A DNA stretch of 64,000 nt from CAYRHN01 sp964424115 (GTDB lineage Bacteria; Chloroflexota; Anaerolineae; Anaerolineales; Anaerolineaceae). Below are positions 33,133-40,727 of the stretch, piece after piece. The notes beneath the pieces are model-generated. The model saw only the letters and a list, made by a program, of their open reading frames with translations. It was not told the origin of the DNA and made no database searches. Positions within the stretch are counted from its first letter, which is position 1; every line of letters starts with the position of its first letter. Where the stretch lies: NCBI GenBank assembly GCA_964424115.1, contig CAYRHN010000014.1:1-64000 (forward strand), given 5' to 3'. The position numbers and the translations under genes were made by a program.

Positions 33133-34848
33133 TTATACCGCTTCCAGACGCTCGTGTTCCAGCTTCAAAATGCGCCGCACGATGGCCAGCGTGGTGGCAT
33201 AGGTCGAATCCATGCCCAGGTAGGAGAGCGTTCCCGCGCCCAGGTTCTTACCCTTGCTCAACGGGGTATCGGAAGCATAGTGCAGGATGCCGATCTCATA
33301 CGGAGCGCCGTACAGGGTGACGATCTCGTTCACCGGGTGGCGCTTGGGTCGCACCATCTCATACACCGCCGAGAGGAACGGCCCCGCCTCCATTTCAATA
33401 TCCGTGTAGCCCTCGCGGTAGACCACATCCATGATGCGCGCGTTCTGCAGGAAAGTGCCCAACACGCTGACCGATTTCTGATTGTCCAGCACCGTGCCGT
33501 AGACCAGGAAGGGAGAAACGTCCTGGGCGGTGAAAGCATTCTGGAACAGGTAGGTGTTTTGCGAATGTTCGTCCTGCACCACATTGGGGATCATCACATC
33601 CCCGCGCACGCCGTTCAGCATGGCCGCCTTGCCCATCACATAGATACCCAAGACATCCCCGGCCTGCTCGGCGATCTTGGAAAGCAAGTTGTAAGCTGCC
33701 AAACCAAGCGGGTAATCGATGTTGAGGATCAAGGCCCGTGATCGAGCCAGGGCGGACCAATCGGAGGCCACGCCACAAATGCGTGGGTCAAAGAACTCGG
33801 GGCGCAGGCGGGCAATATCGATCACCTGCGCCTCAATTTCAAAAGAATGTTCCGCCGGAATACGGGTGATCCCGCAGGCTAATTCATGGTCGTGCTGAGC
33901 CTGAATCAACCGCGCGCCTTGCGGGGTGGCCTGATATTTTTTCAATACATAATTGAGGAAATTCTCCAGGCTGGAGGGCACAATTCCGTCGCGGATCTCC
34001 TGCCATTCTTCCATCAACTCCACGTTGCCGCTGCCTTCCACGTAAGCCACCAGCTCATCCTTGTGTTCCAGGGCAAATCCGGAAAGCAGGTTGGCCAGGC
34101 TGTGGGTATTGCTGGAGACAAAATAGACCGGTTTCTCTAACACAGCGGGACAGCGGCGAGCAATATTATCCCACCAGGCGTGTGTGCCGCGCCAGTATTC
34201 GTTCAATGAGCCGCTCAACAGGCGGATGCGCAAGGAGCATTTCCGCGTGGAGATGGTCTTCAACGTGGGCACAAAATCCGCTCCCCACACCACGCGCAGG
34301 CGCGCCAGGTCATCGCCGGGCATCTCTAGCACCGATGCCAACTCGGCGAAGGCAGCCGGGTTCTGTTCGATCTCGCCCCAATCCAACGTGGAAGGCCGGC
34401 GTTTGAGCAGATCGTGCAGCTTGTTCCACTCGATCTGGTAGGCGGTGAGGGTGGGGATCACATCGTCAATATCCGAACGGCTGGCAATGAAGCAGGCCAG
34501 GGTTTCCTTGCGGTCAAAGAAACAGCGCCGCCGCCGGGCGCGGGCTGAAACTGCCTCCCAGGTTTCCAACCCCGGATACCCTCCCCGGGCAAAGACATCG
34601 TTTGTCTGACCGAGGATGACCGTGCGCACCTGCGGCATGCACAGCGGCAGGCGCAGCAGGCTGTAGATGAAGGCCGAGATATCCGGGGAGGATTTACGCG
34701 CATCCGGATGCAGAGAAGAATTCATCCCACCGTGTACCTCTTCCAGGGTGCGGATCTGAACCTCGGTGGTAGAGCGCAGCAGAGAATAAACCGTGCGGAT
34801 ATACAGCTCGATCTCCTCCGAGGCAGTGGATACAACCGTGCGTTCCAT
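33133..34848 (-). CDS. Large protein of uncertain function (DUF6909-like)
   Basis: The 571-residue cytoplasmic-looking product has no signal peptide or membrane segment. A helical N-terminal half with Arg-rich patches (SARARRRRCFFDRKET) is followed by an alpha/beta half with YPLGLAAYNLLSKIAEQAG, VMGKAAMLNGVRGDVMIPNVVQDEHS and near the end EIGILHYASDTPLSKGKNLG. The last parts look like a nucleoside-phosphorylase-like fold, and from memory the family is close to DUF6909, but I cannot confirm either. The start is set at MERTVVSTASEE, 4 bases behind the upstream stop. It ends the four-gene unit 37327-33133. Confidence 0.65.
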   Translation of the reverse strand: MERTVVSTASEEIELYIRTVYSLLRSTTEVQIRTLEEVHGGMNSSLHPDARKSSPDISAFIYSLLRLPLCMPQVRTVILGQTNDVFARGGYPGLETWEAVSARARRRRCFFDRKETLACFIASRSDIDDVIPTLTAYQIEWNKLHDLLKRRPSTLDWGEIEQNPAAFAELASVLEMPGDDLARLRVVWGADFVPTLKTISTRKCSLRIRLLSGSLNEYWRGTHAWWDNIARRCPAVLEKPVYFVSSNTHSLANLLSGFALEHKDELVAYVEGSGNVELMEEWQEIRDGIVPSSLENFLNYVLKKYQATPQGARLIQAQHDHELACGITRIPAEHSFEIEAQVIDIARLRPEFFDPRICGVASDWSALARSRALILNIDYPLGLAAYNLLSKIAEQAGDVLGIYVMGKAAMLNGVRGDVMIPNVVQDEHSQNTYLFQNAFTAQDVSPFLVYGTVLDNQKSVSVLGTFLQNARIMDVVYREGYTDIEMEAGPFLSAVYEMVRPKRHPVNEIVTLYGAPYEIGILHYASDTPLSKGKNLGAGTLSYLGMDSTYATTLAIVRRILKLEHERLEAV

Positions 34849-34852
34849 AAAA

Positions 34853-35845
34853 TTAGTTCTCGCTTTCTGTCTGGGGAGGGAGTGGCGCCTGGGGCGCGAT
34901 CGGCGGAGCAACCGGCGCCGGCGCGGGTTCGGGGGCGCGGTTGCGCAAGCCGTAGCGCAAATCCGAAAGCTGGGTGGGACTGATCATGCCTTGCAAGGCC
35001 ACGCGGCTTTCAGCCTGATTCTTCTTATTGAGCGTTACCTGCTTGAAAGAAAGCCGCGCGTCCGAGGACATGCAGCGCTTGCACGCTGCAACCTGTACCA
35101 GCACCCAAGAGCGGGCTGCAATGGGCGTGGCGAGATCCAGACACATCTCTCCCAGCGCGCGCAGCGCCCCACTCTTGGCCATCTGCATGCCCTGCCCGGC
35201 CGCCTCCTGGGTCAACAGGCCGAGCGTCTCCTCTTTGTCGATCCACTCATCGCAGGACTCACAGAACGGCTGAGTGGCCTGCTGCCGGCCCAGGATGGCC
35301 GAGACAACCACGATCACCAGCAATTCCAGGCCCCAATAGATCCAGGCCCCTTCATTTTGCAGGTTGATCTGGGAGGAGCTGGAACTGCTGCTGCCCACCC
35401 GCCCGATCTGGACGCCCTCCTCTGCCATCATGGACAAATAACCAACCATGCCGGGCTGCCCGTACATCTCTTCCAGAGAAATATCAATGTACTCTTCCAC
35501 GTCGGCGCGGCTCACATCGCCGTATTGATTGACCAGTTCGGTATACACCTGCTCACGGAAGCCGAGGTAGGTAAAGAAGGTGTAAGCGCCGTAAATGACC
35601 ACGCCCATCAGAATCCCCGCCGCCAGCGCCACCCAGGGATTGCGAACCTTGCCCAGCCGGCAAGCCTGGGAGATCAAAAACCCTCCGGCAAATCCCATAA
35701 TAATGGGGAACAGGCACACCAGGTAGACTAATTTATCGACCAGGAAGGTCAAACCGCCGATCGCTGCGCCGCCAACCACAACGGCCAGCAGCAAGAACAA
35801 CCATCCGCGAAGAGGTACTGCGTTGCTGGGATGATAGGGCTGCAT
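34853..35845 (-). CDS. Multi-pass membrane protein with a cytoplasmic Cys-containing domain
   Basis: The 330-residue product has four to five membrane segments: two N-terminal ones (GWLFLLLAVVVGGAAIGGLTF, LVYLVCLFPIIMGFAGGFL), ALAAGILMGVVIYGAYTFF, and IYWGLELLVIVVVSAIL. Between them is a Ser run (SSSSSS). After the last helix, CESCDEW and ACKRCM give two C-x2-C pairs that could bind zinc. The C-terminal 40 residues are Pro/Ala-rich. I do not recognise the family. It stands between the TolB-like lipoprotein gene and the large gene at 33133. Confidence 0.7.
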   Translation of the reverse strand: MQPYHPSNAVPLRGWLFLLLAVVVGGAAIGGLTFLVDKLVYLVCLFPIIMGFAGGFLISQACRLGKVRNPWVALAAGILMGVVIYGAYTFFTYLGFREQVYTELVNQYGDVSRADVEEYIDISLEEMYGQPGMVGYLSMMAEEGVQIGRVGSSSSSSSQINLQNEGAWIYWGLELLVIVVVSAILGRQQATQPFCESCDEWIDKEETLGLLTQEAAGQGMQMAKSGALRALGEMCLDLATPIAARSWVLVQVAACKRCMSSDARLSFKQVTLNKKNQAESRVALQGMISPTQLSDLRYGLRNRAPEPAPAPVAPPIAPQAPLPPQTESEN

Positions 35846-35872
35846 GATAAAAACTCCTCCGTTTTCTTAAGA

Positions 35873-36976
35873 TTATTTTGGAGACCATGCGCCAAAGGCG
35901 CACAGGCTGCACTCGATAAACTTTTGCCGGTCGCTGCCGTCTGGCTTCACCATATAAAGAAAATAATCCGATCCATCGCGCTGGGTGTAGAGCAAGGCGC
36001 GTGAATCCGGCGACCACGAAGCCAGGAAGTTGCTCACGCCCGATTGGCTGAGTTGGGCAGGTTGGCCGCCGGATGCAAGTGTCACCCATACCTGCGGCGT
36101 GACCAGCTCCTCTTCCCCGGCTTCTTCTCCCTGCTGGAAAGCCAGCCATTTTCCGTCCGGAGACCACGCCGGTGGATCGTTCTCATAGGTCAGGTAAGCA
36201 ACCTGCGCCACCTGCCGCGCTTCGCTGCCGTCGGCCTTCATCACATACAGGCCGTCGGCGGGGTCATCTGCCAAACCGCTGCGGCGTAGAAAAGCGATCT
36301 GGCTGCCGTCCGGAGACCAGGTAGGAGCATAGCTGTTCACCAGCGGATCGGTCAAGCGCTGCAAATCCGCGCCGTCCAGCGAGGCGGAATAGATCTTCAA
36401 CGTCGTGGTAGCTTCTTCAGGGCGGTCGGAGACAAATATCAGCCGCCCGTCTGCAGAAATATCCGGGGCCATCTCGTCATAGGCGCTGTTCACCGCCAAC
36501 AAAGGCCTGGCAACACCATCCGCCGGATTCACCGTGAGCAAATCGCTCAGGCTGCTGGTCAGATCACGGGCTTCCACCACCAGGGTTTTCCCGTCTGGCG
36601 AAAGAGAAGGGGCGCTGGGATAATGAAAAGTGGCATCCAGTAGTTTGCGAGCCGAGGTCACATCGGCTGCTTCCATGACCCACAACTCGGCAGTGTCCTG
36701 GTCCACCGGCTGGCGCAGAAAGGCCACCCGGCTGCCATCCGCCGACCAGGTGAAACTGGCCGCCAGGTTTTCATCCATCGCCTGGCAGCGCAGGTCGCTG
36801 CGGTCAGGCAGGATCAGGCACAGATGCAGCCCGTCCTCCCAGGCATCCAGGTAGACGATCTGTCCCGGCAAATTCGCGGACGACATCCAGGGGGTGGGAG
36901 TGGCAGTGCCGCCGCCGGAACAGGCAGTCAGCGCCAGCAACCCGGCCAGGCATGCAAGGATCCATGATCTCTTCAC
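35873..36976 (-). CDS. TolB-like beta-propeller lipoprotein
   Basis: The 367-residue product has a lipoprotein signal peptide with lipobox LTAC (Cys19) followed by WD40-like/TolB-type repeats. About six blades are visible as pairs of SPDG or SADG turns with neighbouring Trp (FTWSADGSRVAFLRQ, SLSPDGKTLVVEAR, APTWSPDGSQIAFLR, PAWSPDGKWLAFQ, ASWSPDSRALLYTQ). Such propellers bind proteins or serve as surface sensors. It lacks the LPxxxR tail, as do the other lipoproteins. It starts 9 bases after the PAS gene stop, so they are likely cotranscribed. Confidence 0.87.
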   Translation of the reverse strand: MKRSWILACLAGLLALTACSGGGTATPTPWMSSANLPGQIVYLDAWEDGLHLCLILPDRSDLRCQAMDENLAASFTWSADGSRVAFLRQPVDQDTAELWVMEAADVTSARKLLDATFHYPSAPSLSPDGKTLVVEARDLTSSLSDLLTVNPADGVARPLLAVNSAYDEMAPDISADGRLIFVSDRPEEATTTLKIYSASLDGADLQRLTDPLVNSYAPTWSPDGSQIAFLRRSGLADDPADGLYVMKADGSEARQVAQVAYLTYENDPPAWSPDGKWLAFQQGEEAGEEELVTPQVWVTLASGGQPAQLSQSGVSNFLASWSPDSRALLYTQRDGSDYFLYMVKPDGSDRQKFIECSLCAFGAWSPK

Positions 36977-36985
36977 AATCCGCCT

Positions 36986-37327
36986 CTATCCGCGCACAAA
37001 ATGCGGCATCTCAAATGGGATGACCAGCGAAAGCTCGACCATCCCTGCATATTGACCATCAGAGTACCAGGGCGACTGGTAGATCATTTTTTTCACGCCC
37101 TTTTTCTCGATCGTGTACACATTGGTTGAATGATTCGCCAACATCTCGGCCAGCTTGCTGCGCGCAGGTTCCGGGTGGCAATCCAGCACATTCGATCCCA
37201 CCAGCATCCCGCCGCCATCAGAGGAAAAGGTAGTCTTGGATTTCTCGTTCATGTACAAGATAATCCCCTGCGGGTCGCAAACCGTCACCGCACCGTGAAA
37301 TTCGGTGATCCAATCGGGAAATTGCAT
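36986..37327 (-). CDS. Small PAS-domain protein
   Basis: This 113-residue protein is one PAS domain without an attached output domain. Family marks are the start WITEFHGAVTVCDPQGIILYM, the GSNVLDCHPE turn-helix, and the last strands YSDGQYAGMVELSLVIPF. The start is the ATG at 37327, preceded by TTTGGAGG and a TATAAT box further upstream (about 37352-37357, minus strand). As the first gene of the operon down to 33133 it could sense a ligand or redox state for that system, but no partner kinase is visible. Confidence 0.83.
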   Translation of the reverse strand: MQFPDWITEFHGAVTVCDPQGIILYMNEKSKTTFSSDGGGMLVGSNVLDCHPEPARSKLAEMLANHSTNVYTIEKKGVKKMIYQSPWYSDGQYAGMVELSLVIPFEMPHFVRG

Positions 37328-37368
37328 TTCAACCTCCAAAGATTTTATCTGATTATAGCATTGCGGTG

Positions 37369-37374
37369 TAAAAT
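37369..37374 (+). promoter_or_regulatory. -10 box of the GNAT gene at 37381, leaderless geometry
   Basis: TAAAAT ends 6 bases before the ATG and no ribosome site is present. Confidence 0.55.
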
Positions 37375-37380
37375 TATCCC

Positions 37381-38349
37381 ATGGACTCGCTGCTGCATCC
37401 CAACCTGCGCCAGTTAGATCCGCGCCGCGACCTGCAGGCTGCTGCCGACTTGATCGACCTGTGCTTCGGCAAGCAGATCGACTTTGACGGGCGCGAATAT
37501 CTGCGCATTGTGCGCAATGCCCACCGCGACCCTTTGATGGTGCGCTGGGTGCGCGGCTGTAACGAAACCGTCTCCTCGCCAATGTTCGGTTATGTTTGGG
37601 AGCAGGATGGACAGGTGGTGGGAAATATTTCGCTCATCCCCTTCCGCGTGGGAAGCGGCTGGTATTACCTGATCGCCAACGTGGCGGTGCATCCCGATTA
37701 CCGCCGCCGCGGAATCGCCCGCCACCTGACCCAAACCGCCCTGCGCCACATCCGCGAGCATGGGGTGGATGCCGCCTGGCTGCAAGTGCGCACCGACGCA
37801 CCCAACGCCCACGCGCTGTACGTTTCCCTGGGCTTCCAGGAACGCCTCCGGCGCAACACCTGGAACGCAGTGGCCTTTCCCACCGAGACGCTTCCTTTGC
37901 CTTCCGGCGCAGTGAAGGTCACCCCCCGCCGCCGCGCCGATTGGGATGTCCAGGAAGCCTGGCTGCGCCAGATCTATCCCCCTGAGGTGACCTGGAACCA
38001 GCCGGTGCCTTTTGAACGTATTCGCCCCAGCCTGTTGGGCTGGCTGACCGACTGGTTTGAGGAGCGTCCCGTAGTCCACTGGGCTGCGCGTCGGGAAAAC
38101 CGCCTGCTGGGAACCCTCTCCTGGGAGATGGGGCGCTTCACCGACCAGCTCTACCTGGCGGTTGGGCAGGAGCAACGCGAAGAGACGATCCGCGCCCTGC
38201 TGAACGGCGCGCGCCGCCGACTGGATCCGCTGCGTCCCGTGTCGCTCAACTTCTCCGCTGGAGATTGCGAGAATGCCTTCTACCAGTCCGGCTTCACCCT
38301 GGACTGCACTTTGATCTGGATGGAGATCAATTTTTCTCGCAAGGCTTGA
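37381..38349 (+). CDS. GNAT-family N-acetyltransferase (two-domain)
   Basis: The 322-residue product has one clear GNAT domain (about 20-160) with the acetyl-CoA loop VAVHPDYRRRGIARHLTQ and the later ALYVSLGFQERLR. A second half (about 180-322) has GNAT-like strand order but no clear loop; it may be a degenerate second copy (GTLSWEMGRFTDQLYLAV, SLNFSAGDCENAFYQSGF). The acceptor is unknown. It diverges from the PAS gene, and TAAAAT 6 bases before the ATG suggests a leaderless message. It ends just before the tRNA promoter. Confidence 0.87.
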   Translation: MDSLLHPNLRQLDPRRDLQAAADLIDLCFGKQIDFDGREYLRIVRNAHRDPLMVRWVRGCNETVSSPMFGYVWEQDGQVVGNISLIPFRVGSGWYYLIANVAVHPDYRRRGIARHLTQTALRHIREHGVDAAWLQVRTDAPNAHALYVSLGFQERLRRNTWNAVAFPTETLPLPSGAVKVTPRRRADWDVQEAWLRQIYPPEVTWNQPVPFERIRPSLLGWLTDWFEERPVVHWAARRENRLLGTLSWEMGRFTDQLYLAVGQEQREETIRALLNGARRRLDPLRPVSLNFSAGDCENAFYQSGFTLDCTLIWMEINFSRKA

Positions 38350-38374
38350 CCCCCAAGGCAGGTAATGATAAAAT
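38346..38374 (+). promoter_or_regulatory. Promoter of tRNA-Glu
   Basis: TTGACC (38346-38351), a 17-base spacer and TAAAAT (38369-38374) precede the tRNA by 11 bases. The -35 box overlaps the stop codon region of the GNAT gene. Confidence 0.75.
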
Positions 38375-38385
38375 AATGCCCTGTT

Positions 38386-38461
38386 GCCCCCATGGTCTAG
38401 GGGACTAGGACGCAGCCCTTTCAAGGCTAAAACCCGAGTTCGAATCTCGGTGGGGGCACCA
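38386..38461 (+). tRNA. tRNA-Glu (anticodon TTC)
   Basis: The 76-base gene folds as a standard cloverleaf: acceptor GCCCCCA/TGGGGGC, D stem GTCT/GGAC, anticodon loop CTTTCAA with anticodon TTC, T arm CCGAG-TTCGAAT-CTCGG, discriminator A and an encoded CCA. It is the intact member of a local array: its 3' half is repeated downstream. Confidence 0.95.
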
Positions 38462-38469
38462 AGACAGAC

Positions 38470-38495
38470 AACCGCCGCAAGGCGGTTTGTTGTTT
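38470..38495 (+). terminator. Terminator-like hairpin after tRNA-Glu
   Basis: AACCGCC-GCAA-GGCGGTT, a 7-bp stem closed by a GNRA-type loop, is followed by TGTTGTTT. Near-identical copies follow the later repeat units at about 38664-38681 and 39490-39507. Confidence 0.8.
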
Positions 38496-38558
38496 AAGCC
38501 CTTTCAACACCATTGAGGTGCGTGGCTTTAACCCGAATTCGGACCGGTGGGGGCACCA
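38496..38558 (+). repeat. tRNA-Glu 3'-half repeat, unit 1
   Basis: The unit runs from the anticodon-stem part AAGCCCTTTCAA to the tRNA 3' end GGTGGGGGCACCA. Relative to tRNA-Glu about 16 bases are added after the anticodon loop while the AAGCC/GGCTT stem stays paired. It is followed by a different hairpin, GTGGACG-ATTTTT-CGTCCGC (38564-38583). Confidence 0.85.
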
Positions 38559-38592
38559 AAAAAGTGGACGATTTTTCGTCCGCTTTTGATTT

Positions 38593-38655
38593 AAGCCCTT
38601 TCAATACCATCGAGGTGCGTGGCTTTAACCCGAATTCGGACCGGTGGGGGCACCA
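38593..38655 (+). repeat. tRNA-Glu 3'-half repeat, unit 2
   Basis: This unit differs from unit 1 at only two positions within its 63 bases. It is followed by the AACCGCC-GCAA-GGCGGTT hairpin and a TGTTT tail. Confidence 0.85.
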
Positions 38656-38689
38656 AAACAGACAACCGCCGCAAGGCGGTTGGTTGTTT

Positions 38690-38705
38690 AAGCCCTTTCA
38701 ATACC
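38690..38705 (+). repeat. tRNA-Glu 3'-half repeat, unit 3 (truncated)
   Basis: The unit begins AAGCCCTTTCAATAC like the others and breaks off at CGAAG, where the toxin-antitoxin cassette begins. The same CGAAG marks the left end of the decayed cassette copy at 50202. Confidence 0.75.
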
Positions 38706-38738
38706 GAAGCGGATGTTTTCATTCTCCGTAAAACATGA

Positions 38739-38757
38739 TATACTTACAACGTAAGTA
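38739..38757 (+). promoter_or_regulatory. Promoter and operator of the AbrB-Doc module
   Basis: TATACT (38739-38744) is the likely -10 box. It overlaps the perfect inverted repeat TACTTAC-AAC-GTAAGTA (38741-38757), a good operator for autoregulation by the AbrB-fold antitoxin. Confidence 0.65.
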
Positions 38758-38770
38758 CATGGAGGTTCAT

Positions 38771-39016
38771 ATGTTACGCAAAGTGTTTCGCACTGGCAAC
38801 AGCGTTGTCATCTCACTCCCCCGCGAAGCCCTGGAATACCTGGATATTCGCGAAGGGGCAGAAATAGAAATCAACCTGGACCGCGAGAATCGCCAGGTGA
38901 CCCTCAAGCCCGTGGAGATGCCTTTGGCAATTCCCGGCGTTGATGAGACTTTTGCCCATCAGGTGGCTGAGTTCATTGAGCAATATCGTCCCGCGCTAGA
39001 GAAACTGGCAAAATAA
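38771..39016 (+). CDS. AbrB/MazE-type antitoxin
   Basis: This 81-residue protein has an N-terminal AbrB (SpoVT) swapped-hairpin DNA-binding domain (MLRKVFRTGNSVVISLPREA) and a C-terminal helix (HQVAEFIEQYRPALEKLAK) that should bind the toxin. The ATG at 38771 is chosen for the perfectly placed GGAGG (38761-38765). It is followed after 4 bases by the Doc toxin gene, so the pair forms a type II toxin-antitoxin module, in which an AbrB-fold antitoxin replaces the Phd partner of P1 Doc. A palindrome over its promoter fits autoregulation. Confidence 0.9.
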   Translation: MLRKVFRTGNSVVISLPREALEYLDIREGAEIEINLDRENRQVTLKPVEMPLAIPGVDETFAHQVAEFIEQYRPALEKLAK

Positions 39017-39020
39017 CACA

Positions 39021-39410
39021 ATGAAATACCTGTCCGTTGAACAGGTTTTGTTCATCCATGCCCGCCTGATCGCGGAAACCGGGGGAATCCACGGACTGCT
39101 GGACTTGGGGTTGCTGCAATCCGCCGTAGCCCGCCCACAGGCCAGCTTTGATGAGCACGACCTTTACCCTGACCTTTTTTCAAAAGCCTCCGCCCTGCTG
39201 GATAGCCTGGTTGGAAACCACGCTTTCCTGGACGGCAACAAACGCACAGCCATCACCTCGGTGGGCCTTTTTCTGATCATTAATGGATATGCTTTTACTG
39301 CAACCAACGAGGCATTGGAAGATTTCACCCTCCAATGCGCCCAGCACCTGGTTCCGTTGGAGCAAATAGCCCTGTGGCTCAAGAAGAACACCATCCGCCA
39401 ATCCGATTGA
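39021..39410 (+). CDS. doc: Fic/Doc-family toxin (death-on-curing)
   Basis: This 129-residue toxin has the Fic core motif HAFLDGNKRTA at about residues 67-77, with the catalytic His and the nucleotide-binding Asn-Lys-Arg. Doc of phage P1 phosphorylates EF-Tu and stops translation; the short length and Doc-type motif suggest the same here. The N-terminal YLSVEQVLFIHARLIAETGG is also Doc-like. It is the second gene of the module and lies inside a cassette inserted in the tRNA-Glu repeat array. A fragment of a relative is found at 50296-50358. Confidence 0.93.
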   Translation: MKYLSVEQVLFIHARLIAETGGIHGLLDLGLLQSAVARPQASFDEHDLYPDLFSKASALLDSLVGNHAFLDGNKRTAITSVGLFLIINGYAFTATNEALEDFTLQCAQHLVPLEQIALWLKKNTIRQSD

Positions 39411-39470
39411 CCAACAACAACTATCAAGAATTCCTTTCACCCTTAAAACACTCAATTGGTGTGTCCCCCG

Positions 39471-39555
39471 TGGGGGCACCAAAACAGACAACCGCCGCAA
39501 GGCGGTTTGTTGTTTAAGCCCTTTCAATACCATCGAGGTACCTGGCTTTAACTGT
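39471..39555 (+). repeat. tRNA-Glu 3'-half repeat, unit 4 (right flank of the cassette)
   Basis: It begins with the tRNA 3' end TGGGGGCACCA, followed by the same AACCGCC-GCAA-GGCGGTT hairpin and the start of another half unit (AAGCCCTTTCAATACCATCG to CTGGCTTTAAC). Units 3 and 4 bracket the toxin-antitoxin cassette. Confidence 0.75.
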
Positions 39556-39581
39556 TACCCAAAAGGATATGGAAGAATAAG

Positions 39582-39608
39582 AGCCGCTGATATCTATCAT
39601 CAGCGGCT
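39582..39608. terminator. Hairpin downstream of the Rieske gene
   Basis: AGCCGCTGAT-ATCTATC-ATCAGCGGCT is a perfect 10-bp stem between the repeat array and the Rieske gene. A T run is weak on both strands. Confidence 0.45.
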
Positions 39609-39707
39609 GAAACGATGAACTATTTTATGGACAGATGCTGAAAAAAGCACCTGCCTTCTTGTTTACAACCATTGATCTGGCCCTGGTAAGAACTTTATCC
39701 AATTCCT

Positions 39708-40691
39708 TTATTGGAGTTCTTCCATTTTTTGCAGGGCAGCCCGCTTGCGGCGGTATTCAATGACAGGCAAGTCTCCCTGGATCAAGATTTCACCAATCTT
39801 CAATCCGCTGGCTTTGGGCTGCTGGGTGATCACTACGCGCCGGTCTTCATGCGCGATATACACATTACTCGGCATCGCCAGTTGCGCAATGAGTTTTCCC
39901 AGGAAGGGCAGCCGCATAAACTTCTGATAGAACCTCAAGTAAAGGAGTGTATGTTCATCATCCACCGGGACAAAAGCAGCCATGATCCGCACTTTTTCGT
40001 TAATGTAATTCTGCCACAGGTTAGGGAAGATGAATTCCAGGTGCACGCTGGTGGCAGATTTGGGAGAGAGGGCGCTGGGTTTCCGCGGCGGTGTCCCGTC
40101 ATCTACACGGTTGAACACGTAAGTATAGAGCATCTTATCGCCCTTCCATTCCACCACCGGCCCATCCACCAGTGTGCGGTTGCCGCGCCCAATGGTATTG
40201 CGGTGGATGAACGGCAGGTGAACGACATCCAACTGGTTTTCGATCACCCGTGAATAATGGGCATCCCAAGGATCGTGAGCTGAACCGTAATAGAAAGTTT
40301 CATCCAAATTATCGAAGAATTCAGGGGCAGGCAGTGCTTCAGGCGCGGGGTTTCCCCACCACAGCCAGATGAACCCATGAGCTTCGTAGGTAGGATAGGA
40401 CGTCAGCCGCATCGCATTGGGGATAACTCCATCGCGACCGTTAGCTGGGATGAGAACGCACTGGCCCGACGAATCAAATTCAAAGCCGTGGAAGGGACAC
40501 TGCAAATGGTCATTGTTTTTTACCCCCGCGCTGAGCGCCACGCCGCGGTGGGGGCAGCGGTCTACAGCCGCGCAGATCTTCCCGGCCTCGTCCCGCCAGA
40601 AAACCATTTTTTCGCCCAGGCGAGTGACTCCGATGGGATGATCGCCTACTTCATTCGATTCCAATACAACATACCATTGATTGCGGATCAT
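39708..40691 (-). CDS. Rieske non-heme iron oxygenase, large subunit
   Basis: The 327-residue product has the Rieske [2Fe-2S] motif CPHRG then CPFHGFEF (C-x-H and C-x2-H pairs) in its first 100 residues and a catalytic half with NQLDVVHLPFIH, carrying the His ligands of the mononuclear iron. It is shorter than dioxygenase alpha subunits and closer to the single-component oxygenases of the pheophorbide/carnitine-type groups; the substrate is unknown. The start is the ATG at 40691, with AAGGAG upstream. It follows the MarR gene by 36 bases, and an SDR gene diverges from both, suggesting joint control and a shared substrate. Confidence 0.87.
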   Translation of the reverse strand: MIRNQWYVVLESNEVGDHPIGVTRLGEKMVFWRDEAGKICAAVDRCPHRGVALSAGVKNNDHLQCPFHGFEFDSSGQCVLIPANGRDGVIPNAMRLTSYPTYEAHGFIWLWWGNPAPEALPAPEFFDNLDETFYYGSAHDPWDAHYSRVIENQLDVVHLPFIHRNTIGRGNRTLVDGPVVEWKGDKMLYTYVFNRVDDGTPPRKPSALSPKSATSVHLEFIFPNLWQNYINEKVRIMAAFVPVDDEHTLLYLRFYQKFMRLPFLGKLIAQLAMPSNVYIAHEDRRVVITQQPKASGLKIGEILIQGDLPVIEYRRKRAALQKMEELQ

Positions 40692-40727
40692 TTCATATTC
40701 TCCTTTTTTCAGAACAGATAGCATGGA

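Noticed and set aside
38386..39555. CRISPR array
   Set aside because: The repeats are long tRNA-derived units with conserved hairpins between them, not short repeats with unique spacers, and no cas gene is present.
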